DNA of 64,000 nt from an uncultured Bacteroidales bacterium (GTDB taxonomy: Bacteria; Bacteroidota; Bacteroidia; Bacteroidales; P3): assembly GCA_946406015.1 (NCBI GenBank), contig CAMJJD010000001.1:96814-160813 (forward strand). Direction: 5' to 3'. Every line of letters starts with the position of its first letter. The stretch's first letter is position 1. Of this stretch, positions 9,330 to 19,475 are shown piece by piece. A model generated the notes under the pieces. The model made no database searches and was not told where the DNA came from. It was given only the letters and a program-made list of their open reading frames with translations. The position numbers and the translations under genes were made by a program.

Positions 9330-11141
9330 ATGAGACGGCTTATAGCACTTATAGTATATTGTATGTGTGGCGTCGGTATGCTCCTAGCGCAGCAGAGTGA
9401 CGAGCAGGTGGCGGCCTATTACTACGACCATGGCGAGTATGCGCAGGCGGCGCAGCTCTACGAGGGACTCTATAAGCGCGGTACGAACAAATACCACTAT
9501 CAGCGTCTGCTGTCGGCCTACCTGGAGCTGGGAGAGTACAAAGAAGCGATGCGGTTGGTGGAGCGTCGGCAGAAGAGCCATCCGAAGGAGCTGAGTCTGT
9601 TGGTCGACGAAGGTACCGTCTATCAACGTCAACGCCAGGAGAAGAAAGCCGTACGTTGCTACGACAAAGCCGTGGAGCGGATTGGCAGCAACCAGCAACC
9701 GGTCGCCGACTTGGCGCAGGCCTTCCTCTCGGCAGGCCGACCCGACTATGCCGCGCGGACCTACCTGGCCGCCCGCAGTGCCACGAGCAACCGCACGCTT
9801 TACTTCACCGAACTGGTGACTGTCTACCAGCAGATGGGCAACTATGAAGCCATGACGGGCGAGTATTTCGACCTGCTGGACCATCAGCCGGGGATGATGA
9901 GCAGTGTGCAGGTGTCGATGCAGCGCATGCTGCAGGAGGCTCCCGACCGTAGGCTGGCCGACGGCGTCAGGCGTGCGTTGGTGAGCCGTGTGCAGGAGCA
10001 TCCCGACAACAAGGTATACTTGGAGATGATGATATGGTTCTCGTTGCAGGAGAACGACTTCGGCTTTGCTCTGGAACAGGCCGAGGCGGTCGACGCCCGC
10101 TTTCCCGAGCAAGGTGGCGACCAGGTGATGCGGGTGTCGCAGATATCGCAGAAGAACGGTGCCTATGACGTGGCGGCCGATGGCTACCGATACCTGCAAC
10201 GCAAGGGCAAAGAGGACGTCCACTATTTCGATGCCCGTGTGGGTGAGTTGGAGGTGGAGTTCGCACGTATCAATCACAACTACACTATCGACGCGAAGAA
10301 TCTGGCCTCCCTCCGTGCCAGATATCTGTCCGCTTTCGACGAGCTGGGACGTAACGAGCGTACGGTGCCGTTGATGCGACATTATGCCACGCTGATGGCC
10401 TACCATGGCGGCGACGCACAGGAGGCTGTCAGCACGCTGGACGACGTGTTGGAGCTGCCACGTCTGAAGCCACAGGTGCGCGACGAGGTGAAGCTTGAAC
10501 TGGGCGACCTGCTGCTTTTTGCAGGGCAGACATGGGATGCCTCGCTGCTGTACATGCAGGTGGAGAAGGCCAACAAGAACGATGTGCTCGGCGCCGCGGC
10601 CAAATTCCGCAATGCCAAATTGTCGTACTATAGCCACGACTTTGAATGGGCCAAGTCGCAGCTTGACGTGCTGCGGTCGTCGACGAGCAAACTCGTGGCC
10701 AACGACGCCATGGAGCTGTCGCTGCTCATCTCCGACAACATGGAAGATGACAGCACCTACGACATGCTGGCCCTCTTTGCCGATGCCGACCTGCTGCTCT
10801 ACCGCGGGCAGTTGGAATCGGCATGGGATGCTTTCGACGCTGTGGGCCGTGCCGTGCTTTCGCATCCCCTTTTTGACGAGGTGCTCATGCGCAAGGCGCA
10901 GATCCGAATGAAGCAGGCGCGCTATGCCGAAGCCGACAGCCTGTTGCAGCGGCTGGTCGATTTCTACCCCTATGACATCACGGCCGACGATGCCTTGATG
11001 CTGCGCGCCGAACTCAACGAAGACCATCTGGCCAACCCGCAGACAGCCCTCGAATGCTATGAGAAACTGCTACTCGACTACCCGACGAGTCTCTATGTGG
11101 ATCGTGCCCGTAAACGTTACAATGCATTGAAAGCAAGATGA
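9330..11141 (+). CDS. Tetratricopeptide repeat protein, secreted
   Basis: Signal peptide; AAYYYDHGEYAQAAQLYEGLYKRG and repeated TPR-like helices. Confidence 0.85.
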   Translation: MRRLIALIVYCMCGVGMLLAQQSDEQVAAYYYDHGEYAQAAQLYEGLYKRGTNKYHYQRLLSAYLELGEYKEAMRLVERRQKSHPKELSLLVDEGTVYQRQRQEKKAVRCYDKAVERIGSNQQPVADLAQAFLSAGRPDYAARTYLAARSATSNRTLYFTELVTVYQQMGNYEAMTGEYFDLLDHQPGMMSSVQVSMQRMLQEAPDRRLADGVRRALVSRVQEHPDNKVYLEMMIWFSLQENDFGFALEQAEAVDARFPEQGGDQVMRVSQISQKNGAYDVAADGYRYLQRKGKEDVHYFDARVGELEVEFARINHNYTIDAKNLASLRARYLSAFDELGRNERTVPLMRHYATLMAYHGGDAQEAVSTLDDVLELPRLKPQVRDEVKLELGDLLLFAGQTWDASLLYMQVEKANKNDVLGAAAKFRNAKLSYYSHDFEWAKSQLDVLRSSTSKLVANDAMELSLLISDNMEDDSTYDMLALFADADLLLYRGQLESAWDAFDAVGRAVLSHPLFDEVLMRKAQIRMKQARYAEADSLLQRLVDFYPYDITADDALMLRAELNEDHLANPQTALECYEKLLLDYPTSLYVDRARKRYNALKAR

Positions 11142-11905
11142 ATGAAGTAAAAGCCAAGAAGTTTTTGGGGCAGCATTTCCTCACCGACGAGGGCATCGCC
11201 CGACACATTGTGGAGAGCCTGTCGCCGTCGGCGCGGAATGTGCTGGAGATTGGTCCCGGCATGGGAGTGCTCACGAAGTACCTGATTGACAGGCCTGATA
11301 CCGACTTCCATGTGGTGGAGATAGACCGCGAGAGCGTGGAGTGGCTACATGAGCACTACGAGGGTCTGCATGTAATTGAGGGAGACTTTTTAAAGATGGA
11401 CATAAGTGCCCTATTCCATGACACTTGTGCCATTATCGGCAACTTCCCGTACAACATCTCTTCACAGATACTCTTCAAGGTTTTTGAGCAGCGCAACCGT
11501 GTGACCGAAGTGGTGGGGATGTTCCAGAAAGAGGTGGCCGAGCGTGTGGCAGCAGGACCCGGGAGTAAGACCTACGGCATCCTTTCAGTCTTGCTTTCAG
11601 CGTTCTACGAAATAGAATACCTCTTCACCGTTCCCGAGTATGTCTTCAATCCGCCACCCAAGGTGAAGTCGGCTGTCATACGGCTCACACGAAATGGTGT
11701 AACCTCCTTGGAATGCGACGAGAAACTCTTCGTGCAAGTGGTCAAGGCGGGCTTCAACCAGCGGCGCAAGACGCTGCGCAACGCTTTGCGCCAACTGGGG
11801 ATGCCGCTCGACTCGGTGCCCGAAGAACTGCTTGCCAAGCGGGCCGAGCAGCTGTCGGTAGAAGAATTTGTCACCATCACAAAAGCCATAGAATCATGTC
11901 AATAG
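11138..11905 (+). CDS. rsmA: 16S rRNA (adenine1518-N6/adenine1519-N6)-dimethyltransferase
   Basis: KKFLGQHFLTDEGIARHIVE, VLEIGPGMGVLT, IIGNFPYNISSQILFK. Confidence 0.96.
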   Translation: MNEVKAKKFLGQHFLTDEGIARHIVESLSPSARNVLEIGPGMGVLTKYLIDRPDTDFHVVEIDRESVEWLHEHYEGLHVIEGDFLKMDISALFHDTCAIIGNFPYNISSQILFKVFEQRNRVTEVVGMFQKEVAERVAAGPGSKTYGILSVLLSAFYEIEYLFTVPEYVFNPPPKVKSAVIRLTRNGVTSLECDEKLFVQVVKAGFNQRRKTLRNALRQLGMPLDSVPEELLAKRAEQLSVEEFVTITKAIESCQ

Positions 11906-12474
11906 TATCGTATGTCGTTATCGCCCTTGCGCTGGGCATCAGCAATATGTTGCTGTTCCACCGCTGCGGTGAGGCCACGCCGGTGCGCCTTAGTATTGGG
12001 TTGTTTTACACCTTGTTGGTGTCGGCTGTCCATGTCCTCTTCTTCTATCTGGGCAACCTGTTGGGTAGCCTGCTGAGCCTTGATTCACCCACCGAACCGC
12101 ACCTATACGACGATATTATCGCATACATCTTCCTTGGTATCATTGTGGCGGTGGTTGTCAAGATGTTGGCTCCTTACCTACGTAGAGAGCCCCGTTTGCC
12201 ACTGTTTAATTTAGGCGACATTAAGTCGGTGTTGGCCATGGCGGTGGCTACTGGCATCAACGTGCTGCTCATCGGCGTCGGCATAGGTTTCGCCTCCACT
12301 AGTTTTAACTTGCATAAGATACTTTGGCCACTGTTGATAGTCAGCCTATTGCTGAGCTATCTAGGCCTGATGTTCGGCCGCCAGAAAGTACAGTTGCACC
12401 CCCGCCGCTGGATGGTGGTAGCCTCTGTTCTCCTTTTAGGTACAGCCATCGCTGCCTGCGTCAATGCTGTATAA
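11896..12474 (+). CDS. MntP-like membrane protein (putative manganese efflux pump family)
   Basis: ATG at 11896 in frame of ORF 11713..12474; six-TM-like hydrophobic pattern with internal symmetry. Confidence 0.55.
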   Translation: MSIVSYVVIALALGISNMLLFHRCGEATPVRLSIGLFYTLLVSAVHVLFFYLGNLLGSLLSLDSPTEPHLYDDIIAYIFLGIIVAVVVKMLAPYLRREPRLPLFNLGDIKSVLAMAVATGINVLLIGVGIGFASTSFNLHKILWPLLIVSLLLSYLGLMFGRQKVQLHPRRWMVVASVLLLGTAIAACVNAV

Positions 12475-13912
12475 TTAGCCGCTTGTGGGTGGTGCCGTTG
12501 TGGGTGTGGATGGAGATGATATAGGTGCCTGCCCGCAGCCAACTGACATCAACCGAGGTGTCGTGGCCCGACCGTTCGCCGTGGTACACCATCACGCCGT
12601 CGGCCGTCCAGATGTCTATGGCCGTGAGGTTGAAACTCGAGGTCACCGTCACCTCGTCGCGAGCGGGGTTGGGTTGCAGGAAGGTCAGGCGCGACAGCAG
12701 CGTCTCGCCTCCCTCGATGCCCTCCGTGCCGCCGCCTGCGGTGTCGGTGCCCACGTAGAAGGTCACCGGCTCGCTCCAGGGCGTCTCCTTTTTGCTGGTG
12801 TCGCACTCGGCCTTCAGCGAGACGCTGTAGAACGACACGGGGTCCAGATCCGTGAGGGTGTACAGCGTGTTGCCCGTCACGTCCTCCTCGCGCCATTGCG
12901 ACTGCGGCTGTGTGCGCTTCCCGTAGCGCAGCAGGACACGGCTGTAGTTGGGGAAGCCGTCCCACGTCACCGTGGCCGAGGTGCCGGAGGTTGTCACCTG
13001 TACGTTTGCAATCGGGTCGCATGCCCACGCCGGCGGCACCGTCGTGTCCACCTCTATGATGGGGTAGATCATCACCGACTGACCCAATGGACTGGTTCCA
13101 TACTCCCAGTCAGCCTGATAGAATGGTGGGTCGTTAACAAAATCAGATCCTCGTTCTCCGTGTTTTATCTTAATCTTCACATCAGGAATATGGCAAGCTG
13201 TCGGTGTTGAATAAGTCTGCGGCTCTTCCGAGTAACAAGATTTGGTATAACTCGCGGGTGTCGCTGCCCAATACTGGGTCGCCAGACGGTTCGTGTTTTG
13301 CTCGTCATATGCACTGAAGTCAGACCCTCCGACATAGAACGAATCGGTGACGTAGATGGCCGAATCGAAATAATACTCGTACAGACGACAATAATAAAAC
13401 GCTGGAGCGTGAAGACAACAGCTGTCATACCAATAGGTAGGGTAATGGCCCCCTAAATGCACGAAACGGTATGGATCAAATGGATTCCATTCCACGCTTG
13501 CCACCAGGGGGAAGCTGTCAGGCATGGCATCATAGATATACAGATACTGTTTGAACTCGTCTGTGTCGACCAAATGTTGTAGAATTGGATATGCACATAT
13601 TGTATTCCATCCTCTGATGGAGGAGGAGGCTATGCCGATGATTTTCAGTGGTACCGGAGTGTAGAACCGTTGCAGCATTATCGCCGAATCCGGATGATAA
13701 TTAGACATCGGCAACCACGTGTTAATTCCCATGACTCTATTCTGTTGAAACCACGACTCAAACTCCCACCAGGAGTAGTAGCCTATCTCCGATTTCCACT
13801 CGATAGTGTCGCCCACGCGGTGGTAGTAATAGTTCGAATACTGCGCCCTTGCCATGTGCGTGGTCATGGTTAACTGTAGCAACGCCACGATAATAATAAC
13901 TTTTGCTTTCAT
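12461..13912 (-). CDS. Secreted protein with Fn3-like region and T9SS type A C-terminal sorting domain
   Basis: Signal peptide; C-term LTFLQPNPARDEVTV...SWLRAGTYIISIHTHNGTTHKRLIIQH. Confidence 0.85.
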   Translation of the reverse strand: MKAKVIIIVALLQLTMTTHMARAQYSNYYYHRVGDTIEWKSEIGYYSWWEFESWFQQNRVMGINTWLPMSNYHPDSAIMLQRFYTPVPLKIIGIASSSIRGWNTICAYPILQHLVDTDEFKQYLYIYDAMPDSFPLVASVEWNPFDPYRFVHLGGHYPTYWYDSCCLHAPAFYYCRLYEYYFDSAIYVTDSFYVGGSDFSAYDEQNTNRLATQYWAATPASYTKSCYSEEPQTYSTPTACHIPDVKIKIKHGERGSDFVNDPPFYQADWEYGTSPLGQSVMIYPIIEVDTTVPPAWACDPIANVQVTTSGTSATVTWDGFPNYSRVLLRYGKRTQPQSQWREEDVTGNTLYTLTDLDPVSFYSVSLKAECDTSKKETPWSEPVTFYVGTDTAGGGTEGIEGGETLLSRLTFLQPNPARDEVTVTSSFNLTAIDIWTADGVMVYHGERSGHDTSVDVSWLRAGTYIISIHTHNGTTHKRLIIQH

Positions 13913-13929
13913 CTATCCGACTGTTATGG

Positions 13930-15291
13930 TTATGGGCAAATCTTTTCCACCGCCACCTGAATCAGTGTAGGCAACAACATATTATTGGGACAACTGCGTC
14001 TCTCAAAGCTTGCATCCGTATAGGCTATTGCTCTCAACGCAGTTGTATAGTTAGTCATGATGGGAGAGTATATGGCACAGGGCGGAGTGAGAGAATTCCA
14101 CAAGGCTTCATACACATCGAGATATGTGCCATTCCCGGACAACACGGGCAAAAAGTTTCTCTTCTCTAAATCCAAAGATTGCGATTTGCACAGGTTCGGA
14201 TGCCACGCTTGAGCCGTGTATGATGAATATTGTAGTCTAAACTTTAGCATCCAGTCTTGTATGCCTGTCAATGCACTTGTTGGATGGTCGGCATATTGCA
14301 GCAGATAGGGGGATTCGTTTTTGTCGACATCAAGTTCCAGCAGATTCCACGAGGAACTGAATGGGATTGACGATGCAGGAGTTGTAATCCATGTCGGAAT
14401 GGCAGCTTGCGGCTGGCCTGTACTGGGGTTTATTTTTACCTCGTGGAGCACGTTGCTCACTCCTATGCCGGGAGTGTTGTCGTAGTGCGCCACAGCAGCT
14501 CTATTGTCTTTGATGTGCGAAATCAATACATCTCCCACAGGCGACAGGAAGTCAATGCCATATAGAGTTGATGGCATACATTGATGGTCCAGAAAATCGG
14601 AAATGGCATGATAGGCTCTCACATAGCACCCCTGTCCTACCGGGTCGGTTGCCGCCGCCACGACGACATCGTCCAAACAGGCAATGTCGGTATAGATGAA
14701 CTCATACCCTTTGTTGTAGAATATGTTCAAATACCAGCTGGCACCGCCGAACCAAGCTGAGGCAATACATGTCCCCATCGTTGTTCCTGGGTCGAAGAAC
14801 GTGGACAGCCCAACCATGGCCATGTTCACGGTATCCCCCGACTGCCCACTTGATATAAATAAATCCAACCGCTTCAAATCATGCACTTTCACATAAAAAA
14901 GAGGAGGGGCAGGTCCTGCTATGAATGTATAATTCACGCCGCCACCACCCAAAAAAGTAGAGTAAATGTCGAACATACCCACCAATCCGTCATAACTAGA
15001 TCCGCTGGCCGTCCCACAAAAATATGCTTCGGCATCATTCCAAATACGCACATCGTGGATTTGCCAACCTTTAGGGAGCTTGAATGCCTTGGCTGATGGG
15101 TTCCCGTTTTGATACAATATAAAATAAGCTTCCGATGAGGAGATTTCGGTGTAGATGAGCTGGTGTTCGTCGTCCACCGAGCGGATGATGCTGTTGTTCG
15201 CTGCACTGATATTAAACTCGTTTACCTGTGCCCGCACCATTCCGGAGAAAAGGAACAGTGCGCTGAAAATCAAAATGATGAATCTTTTCAT
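13930..15291 (-). CDS. Hypothetical secreted protein
   Basis: MKRFIILIFSALFLFSGMVRAQ signal peptide, long ORF, no recognised domain or C-terminal sorting signal. Confidence 0.7.
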   Translation of the reverse strand: MKRFIILIFSALFLFSGMVRAQVNEFNISAANNSIIRSVDDEHQLIYTEISSSEAYFILYQNGNPSAKAFKLPKGWQIHDVRIWNDAEAYFCGTASGSSYDGLVGMFDIYSTFLGGGGVNYTFIAGPAPPLFYVKVHDLKRLDLFISSGQSGDTVNMAMVGLSTFFDPGTTMGTCIASAWFGGASWYLNIFYNKGYEFIYTDIACLDDVVVAAATDPVGQGCYVRAYHAISDFLDHQCMPSTLYGIDFLSPVGDVLISHIKDNRAAVAHYDNTPGIGVSNVLHEVKINPSTGQPQAAIPTWITTPASSIPFSSSWNLLELDVDKNESPYLLQYADHPTSALTGIQDWMLKFRLQYSSYTAQAWHPNLCKSQSLDLEKRNFLPVLSGNGTYLDVYEALWNSLTPPCAIYSPIMTNYTTALRAIAYTDASFERRSCPNNMLLPTLIQVAVEKICP

Positions 15292-15401
15292 AGGCCTTTT
15301 GTATTATGGATTTACGACTGCAAATATAGATATTTTTTTTCAACCTGTGCAAAAAAACTTTCCGCAGTCTCACAAAACAGTAGAGGAATATGCTACAGGT
15401 C

Positions 15402-15449
15402 AGCGTGCTATCAGCAGCCGCTTGTGGGTGGTGCCGTTGTGGGTGTGGA
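15402..15449 (-). pseudogene. Remnant of a T9SS sorting-domain C-terminus
   Basis: 34 nt at 15416-15449 identical to 12477-12510; reads HTHNGTTHKRLLIAR*. Confidence 0.6.
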
Positions 15450-15560
15450 AGAGGTCACATAGGAAATGGTGGGAGGGATTGGTATGGTGGGTGGTGATGC
15501 GGGTTTGTTAAAGAATGTTAAGAATGGGCCGGGTGGTGATATCATTCCATTTTTTTATTG

Positions 15561-15568
15561 TATATTTG
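15561..15568 (+). promoter_or_regulatory. Bacteroidota-type -7 box (TATATTTG)
   Basis: TAnnTTTG 22 bp upstream of ATG at 15590. Confidence 0.5.
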
Positions 15569-15589
15569 CACTCCAAACGAACTATAATT

Positions 15590-16003
15590 ATGGATATGAA
15601 AATTCTTGTTAAACAGGGAATCGGCGATATCCGGTTCAAGATGCCTGTGGAAGAAGTGGTGGCGCTGCTCGGAACTGCCGACGAGGTGGAAAATATTGAC
15701 AATGCCGCCGACGAGCCAACCACGGTGTTGCGCTATAACGACTTGGGTCTGACCCTTTTCTTTGAAGGGGAGAACCCTGTGTTGGCATGCATCGACATCT
15801 GTAACGAGGAGAGCGAGATGCTGGGTGAACAGGTCTTCGAGATGGAAGAACCCGCCTTGGTGCAGTTGATGGTGAAGAATGGATATACCGAAGAAGATGT
15901 CGACGATGAGGACTGGGGTGAGCGCCGTGTGAGCTTCCCCGAAGCCAATGTGGACTTCTTCTTCGACGAGGGAGAATTGGTCTCCATTACGTTGGGAGCA
16001 TGA
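15590..16003 (+). CDS. Hypothetical acidic protein
   Basis: Likely start ATG 15590 (MDMKILVKQGIGDIRFKMPVEEVVALLG); overlaps WbqC start. Confidence 0.75.
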   Translation: MDMKILVKQGIGDIRFKMPVEEVVALLGTADEVENIDNAADEPTTVLRYNDLGLTLFFEGENPVLACIDICNEESEMLGEQVFEMEEPALVQLMVKNGYTEEDVDDEDWGERRVSFPEANVDFFFDEGELVSITLGA

Positions 16004-16623
16004 GTGTTGCGCTGTTCAGCACGGCATACTTCCCCCCTGTGGCCTATATGGCGGCCATGCTACGTTTTGAGGAGGTCCTCGTCGAGGCTAAAGAGACCTT
16101 TCCCAAGCAGACCTACCGCAACAGGATGGAGATAATGACCGCCGAGGGAGTGAGGACTTTGTCGGTGCCGGTGGTGCGGAAAAACCACAGCCGGACAGAA
16201 GAGGTGGGTATCGACTACAAGGAGCGGTGGAACGTGGTGCAATGGCGCACCCTGACGGCGGCTTATGCTGCATCGCCATATTGGCTTTACTATCAGGATG
16301 ATATCGGGCAGTTTTTGATGACCCGCCACGACCGCTTGATGAACCTCAACGGAGCGGTGTTGGCATGGTTGCTACGGAAACTGAAGGTCGACTGTCGTGT
16401 GACGTTGACGGAGGACTATGCGCCCACAGCGACGGACGAGGTGATCGACTTCCGCAATCGTTTCTCGCCCAAAGTGGCGATGCCGACGGAGGGATTTCCT
16501 CCATATTATCAGGTGTTTGGCGACCGGCAGCCCTTTGTGGCCAATCTCAGCGTGTTGGACTTGTTGATGAATCTTGGACCCGAAGCCAGAGAGTATCTGT
16601 TGAAAGTATCAAACCATGGATAA
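16000..16623 (+). CDS. WbqC family protein
   Basis: TAYFPPVAYMAAML...ETFPKQTYRNRMEIMTAEGVRTLSVPV...YWLYYQDDI. Confidence 0.85.
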   Translation: MSVALFSTAYFPPVAYMAAMLRFEEVLVEAKETFPKQTYRNRMEIMTAEGVRTLSVPVVRKNHSRTEEVGIDYKERWNVVQWRTLTAAYAASPYWLYYQDDIGQFLMTRHDRLMNLNGAVLAWLLRKLKVDCRVTLTEDYAPTATDEVIDFRNRFSPKVAMPTEGFPPYYQVFGDRQPFVANLSVLDLLMNLGPEAREYLLKVSNHG

Positions 16624-17086
16624 AACATTTGTAATCAGTTTCCGGGAGTATGAAGGTGTGTCGAAGCTGCCTGCTGCCGACCGAGAATTGCTGACGGCGG
16701 CGGCGGATGCTGCCAAGGGAGCCTATGCCCCATATTCGCACTTCCACGTGGGGGCTGCTTTGCGGTTGGCGGACGGCACCATCGTCTGTGGCAGTAATCA
16801 GGAGAATGCGGCCTATCCGTCGGGGTTGTGTGCCGAACGTACTGCCATCTTCGCTGCCTCGTCGCAACGTCCAGAGTGTCGTGACTTTGAGGCGATAGCA
16901 ATTATCGGTGTCAATGAACGGGGAGAACGTTGCGAGGCGTCGCCTTGCGGTGCCTGCCGCCAGGTGCTGTCGGAATACGAGCGGAACCAAGGTCATCCGC
17001 TGCGGGTGGTGTGCTATGTGGCGGAGGATTGTGTCCGGGAGTATGGCTGTGTGGCCGACTTGCTGCCCTTCGCTTTCAGTCTATGA
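16616..17086 (+). CDS. cdd: Cytidine deaminase
   Basis: AYAPYSHFHVGAALR, NQENAAYPSGLCAERTA, CGACRQVLSEY. Confidence 0.93.
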   Translation: MDKTFVISFREYEGVSKLPAADRELLTAAADAAKGAYAPYSHFHVGAALRLADGTIVCGSNQENAAYPSGLCAERTAIFAASSQRPECRDFEAIAIIGVNERGERCEASPCGACRQVLSEYERNQGHPLRVVCYVAEDCVREYGCVADLLPFAFSL

Positions 17087-17120
17087 AATAAAAAAATTTC
17101 GCCAGTTGCGAAAAAGTTTG

Positions 17121-17128
17121 TACCTTTG
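17121..17128 (+). promoter_or_regulatory. Bacteroidota-type -7 box (TACCTTTG)
   Basis: TAnnTTTG upstream of PPIase gene. Confidence 0.5.
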
Positions 17129-17238
17129 CATCTTTGACAAGCGGTGCGAGAGGCAAGTGTAGTGCCTTTCTCGGCGCTGGTTGTCAACGGATTAGATTAT
17201 AAGTAATAACATAATAAAAACAACTAACTTTAACAGAA

Positions 17239-19365
17239 ATGGCAATTATTGGAACCATCAGAAAGCATTCGTGGATAGCAGTTGTCCTTGTGGGCGGTGC
17301 TATCTTGGCCTTCATTTTTCAAGACTTGAGCAAGAACAATAGCGGTATTCCCGATGTGGGCAAGGTGAATGGCAAGACCATGACCTCGCAGCGCTTCAAC
17401 GAGTTGGTGACGGAGGCAGAGGACAATTACAAGATGCAGTACCAGTCGACGCAGGTGCCCTCCGAGGTGGAGATGCAGCTGCGCGACCAGGTGTGGCAGC
17501 AGTTTGTCGAGGAGACCCTTCTTGAGGAGCAGACTGCCAAACTCGGTCTCACCGTTACACCGGCCGAAATGAACGACATGTATGTCGGTCAGTTCATCCA
17601 TCCCTACATCCGTCAGTCGTTCACCGACCCCAAGACAGGCGTATTCGACATTCAGCAGGTTAACTATTGGATTGAGAATTTCAATGACATCGACACCATG
17701 CGCCGTCATCAGTGGGTGGAGCTGGAGAAGGCCGTGAAGATCGACCGTGAACAGCAGAAGTACTCGACGCTCCTTATGAGTGGTTTCTACATGCCCAAGG
17801 CCATCAGCGAGAAGGTCTCCTCCTATGCTCAGCAGGCTTCCAACATCCGCGTGGTGGCTCTGCCTTATATGAATGTTACCGATGAAGAGGCCGCTGTGGT
17901 CGATGCCGACTACAAAGCCTACTACGACGAGCACAAAGCCGAGTTCCGCATTCGCGAAGAGATGCGTGAGCTGGAGTTCATCACCTATCCCGTGAATCCC
18001 ACTGCCGAAGACCTTGCCGAGATTGAGCAGGAGGTGCAGAAGGTGTGGAGCGAGTTCCAGACGGTGCCCGATGACGAGTTGGCTTTCTTCGTCAATGCCG
18101 AGTCGGATCGCAGCTATGATTCCACCTATGTCAAGGCCAGCAGTTTCCGTGCTCCTTTTGATGAGCAGATTGCCGCTGCCGGTGTTGGCCAGATGCTGGC
18201 TCCCCAGCAGGTGGGCAACGAGTGGATGATGGCCAAGGTGTTGGGTAGCGCCGTGCGCCCCGACAGTTTGCGTGCCAGCATATTGTACATCTTGAACGAG
18301 AAAGCTGGTGGTGGCATCACCCGCTCCAACGAACAGGCCAAGCACCTTGCCGACAGCGTGCTCGCCCTCGTCAACAGCAAGAAGATGACTTTCGAGCAGG
18401 CCGTCAGCCAGTTCAGCGACGACCCGCAGAAAGAAGAGAACAAAGGTGATATGAATTGGCAGCTCGATGGCGGTTACGGCTTCCTCAACGAGCAGATTGT
18501 CAATACCCCCGTGGGTACCAGTTTCCTCTTCGAACTTCCCCAGGGCGCCGGCTACTATGTCGTGAAGGTCACTGACAAGACTCCTGCCACCAAGAAGTAC
18601 CGTGTGGCTATGATTACTCGCGAGATTGTTCCCTCGAACAATACCAACCGTGCCATGTATAACGAGGCCAACCGTTTTGCTGGTCAGAACCGTACTGTTG
18701 ACGCCATGGATGCCGCTGCTCGCGAGCAGAATTTGCAGGTGCGCAACGCCCAGGTCTACATGATGGACGACCGTATGGCCGGTGTGGCCAATGCCCGCAG
18801 CATCATCCAGTGGGCCTATAATGAAGACACCAAGGTGGGCGACGTGGCCGACCAGGTCTACGAGTGCGACGGCATGTTTGTAGTGGTTGCCCTCAAGGAC
18901 ATCTACAAGAAGGGTATCGCCACCCTCGAGCAGGTGCGCCCGATGATTGAGCAGCAAGTGCGTGTCGAGAAGAAGGCCCAGATACTGATGGATCGTGCTT
19001 CGGCTGCTGTCAAGTCCGGTCAGGATATCCAGTCGGTGGCTGTGGCGCTGAATGCTCCCGTCGATACCCTCGACAGCATTGCCTTTGGCGACATGAACCT
19101 CCAGAAGTTCGGCATGGAGCCCAAGGTCATCTCTGCTGTGGCTGCCACGCAGAGCGGCTTGGTGGGACCCGTCAAGGGTGCCAACGGTGTCTATGTGGTG
19201 CAGGTCGACAGCAAGGTGCCTCACGAGTCCAACGGCTATGAGTTGGCCCGCATGGCTCAGATGTACCAGTATAAGGCTATGCGTGATAACCGTCGTGCCT
19301 GGCCTGTCACTCAGGTGCTCCGCGACGCTGCCAAGATTACCGATCAGCGCAACAAATTCTTCTAA
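17239..19365 (+). CDS. Peptidylprolyl isomerase, PpiD/SurA-like
   Basis: MAIIGTIRKHSWIAVVLVGGAILAFIFQD TM anchor, SurA_N-like region, parvulin-like segment AKHLADSVLALVNSKKMTFEQAVSQFSDD. Confidence 0.88.
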   Translation: MAIIGTIRKHSWIAVVLVGGAILAFIFQDLSKNNSGIPDVGKVNGKTMTSQRFNELVTEAEDNYKMQYQSTQVPSEVEMQLRDQVWQQFVEETLLEEQTAKLGLTVTPAEMNDMYVGQFIHPYIRQSFTDPKTGVFDIQQVNYWIENFNDIDTMRRHQWVELEKAVKIDREQQKYSTLLMSGFYMPKAISEKVSSYAQQASNIRVVALPYMNVTDEEAAVVDADYKAYYDEHKAEFRIREEMRELEFITYPVNPTAEDLAEIEQEVQKVWSEFQTVPDDELAFFVNAESDRSYDSTYVKASSFRAPFDEQIAAAGVGQMLAPQQVGNEWMMAKVLGSAVRPDSLRASILYILNEKAGGGITRSNEQAKHLADSVLALVNSKKMTFEQAVSQFSDDPQKEENKGDMNWQLDGGYGFLNEQIVNTPVGTSFLFELPQGAGYYVVKVTDKTPATKKYRVAMITREIVPSNNTNRAMYNEANRFAGQNRTVDAMDAAAREQNLQVRNAQVYMMDDRMAGVANARSIIQWAYNEDTKVGDVADQVYECDGMFVVVALKDIYKKGIATLEQVRPMIEQQVRVEKKAQILMDRASAAVKSGQDIQSVAVALNAPVDTLDSIAFGDMNLQKFGMEPKVISAVAATQSGLVGPVKGANGVYVVQVDSKVPHESNGYELARMAQMYQYKAMRDNRRAWPVTQVLRDAAKITDQRNKFF

Positions 19366-19379
19366 ACACAATACTGTTG

Positions 19380-19453
19380 TGTAGGGACGCGGCGTGCCGC
19401 GTCCGCAAGAGATGTTGCTATCTTCAGCGGACGTGGCACGCCGTATCCTTACA
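19380..19453. repeat. REP/BIME-like pair of imperfect palindromes
   Basis: TGTAGGGACGCGGCGTGCCGCGTCC and inverted degenerate copy GGACGTGGCACGCCGTATCCTTACA (21/25). Confidence 0.75.
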
Positions 19454-19475
19454 CGACTGACAAGAGACAGCAGAT

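Noticed and set aside
17230-19371. 713-aa ORF on the minus strand opposite the PPIase gene
   Set aside because: Shadow ORF produced by codon bias of the clearly recognisable plus-strand PPIase; composition is atypical (His/Gly/Leu-rich, no motif).
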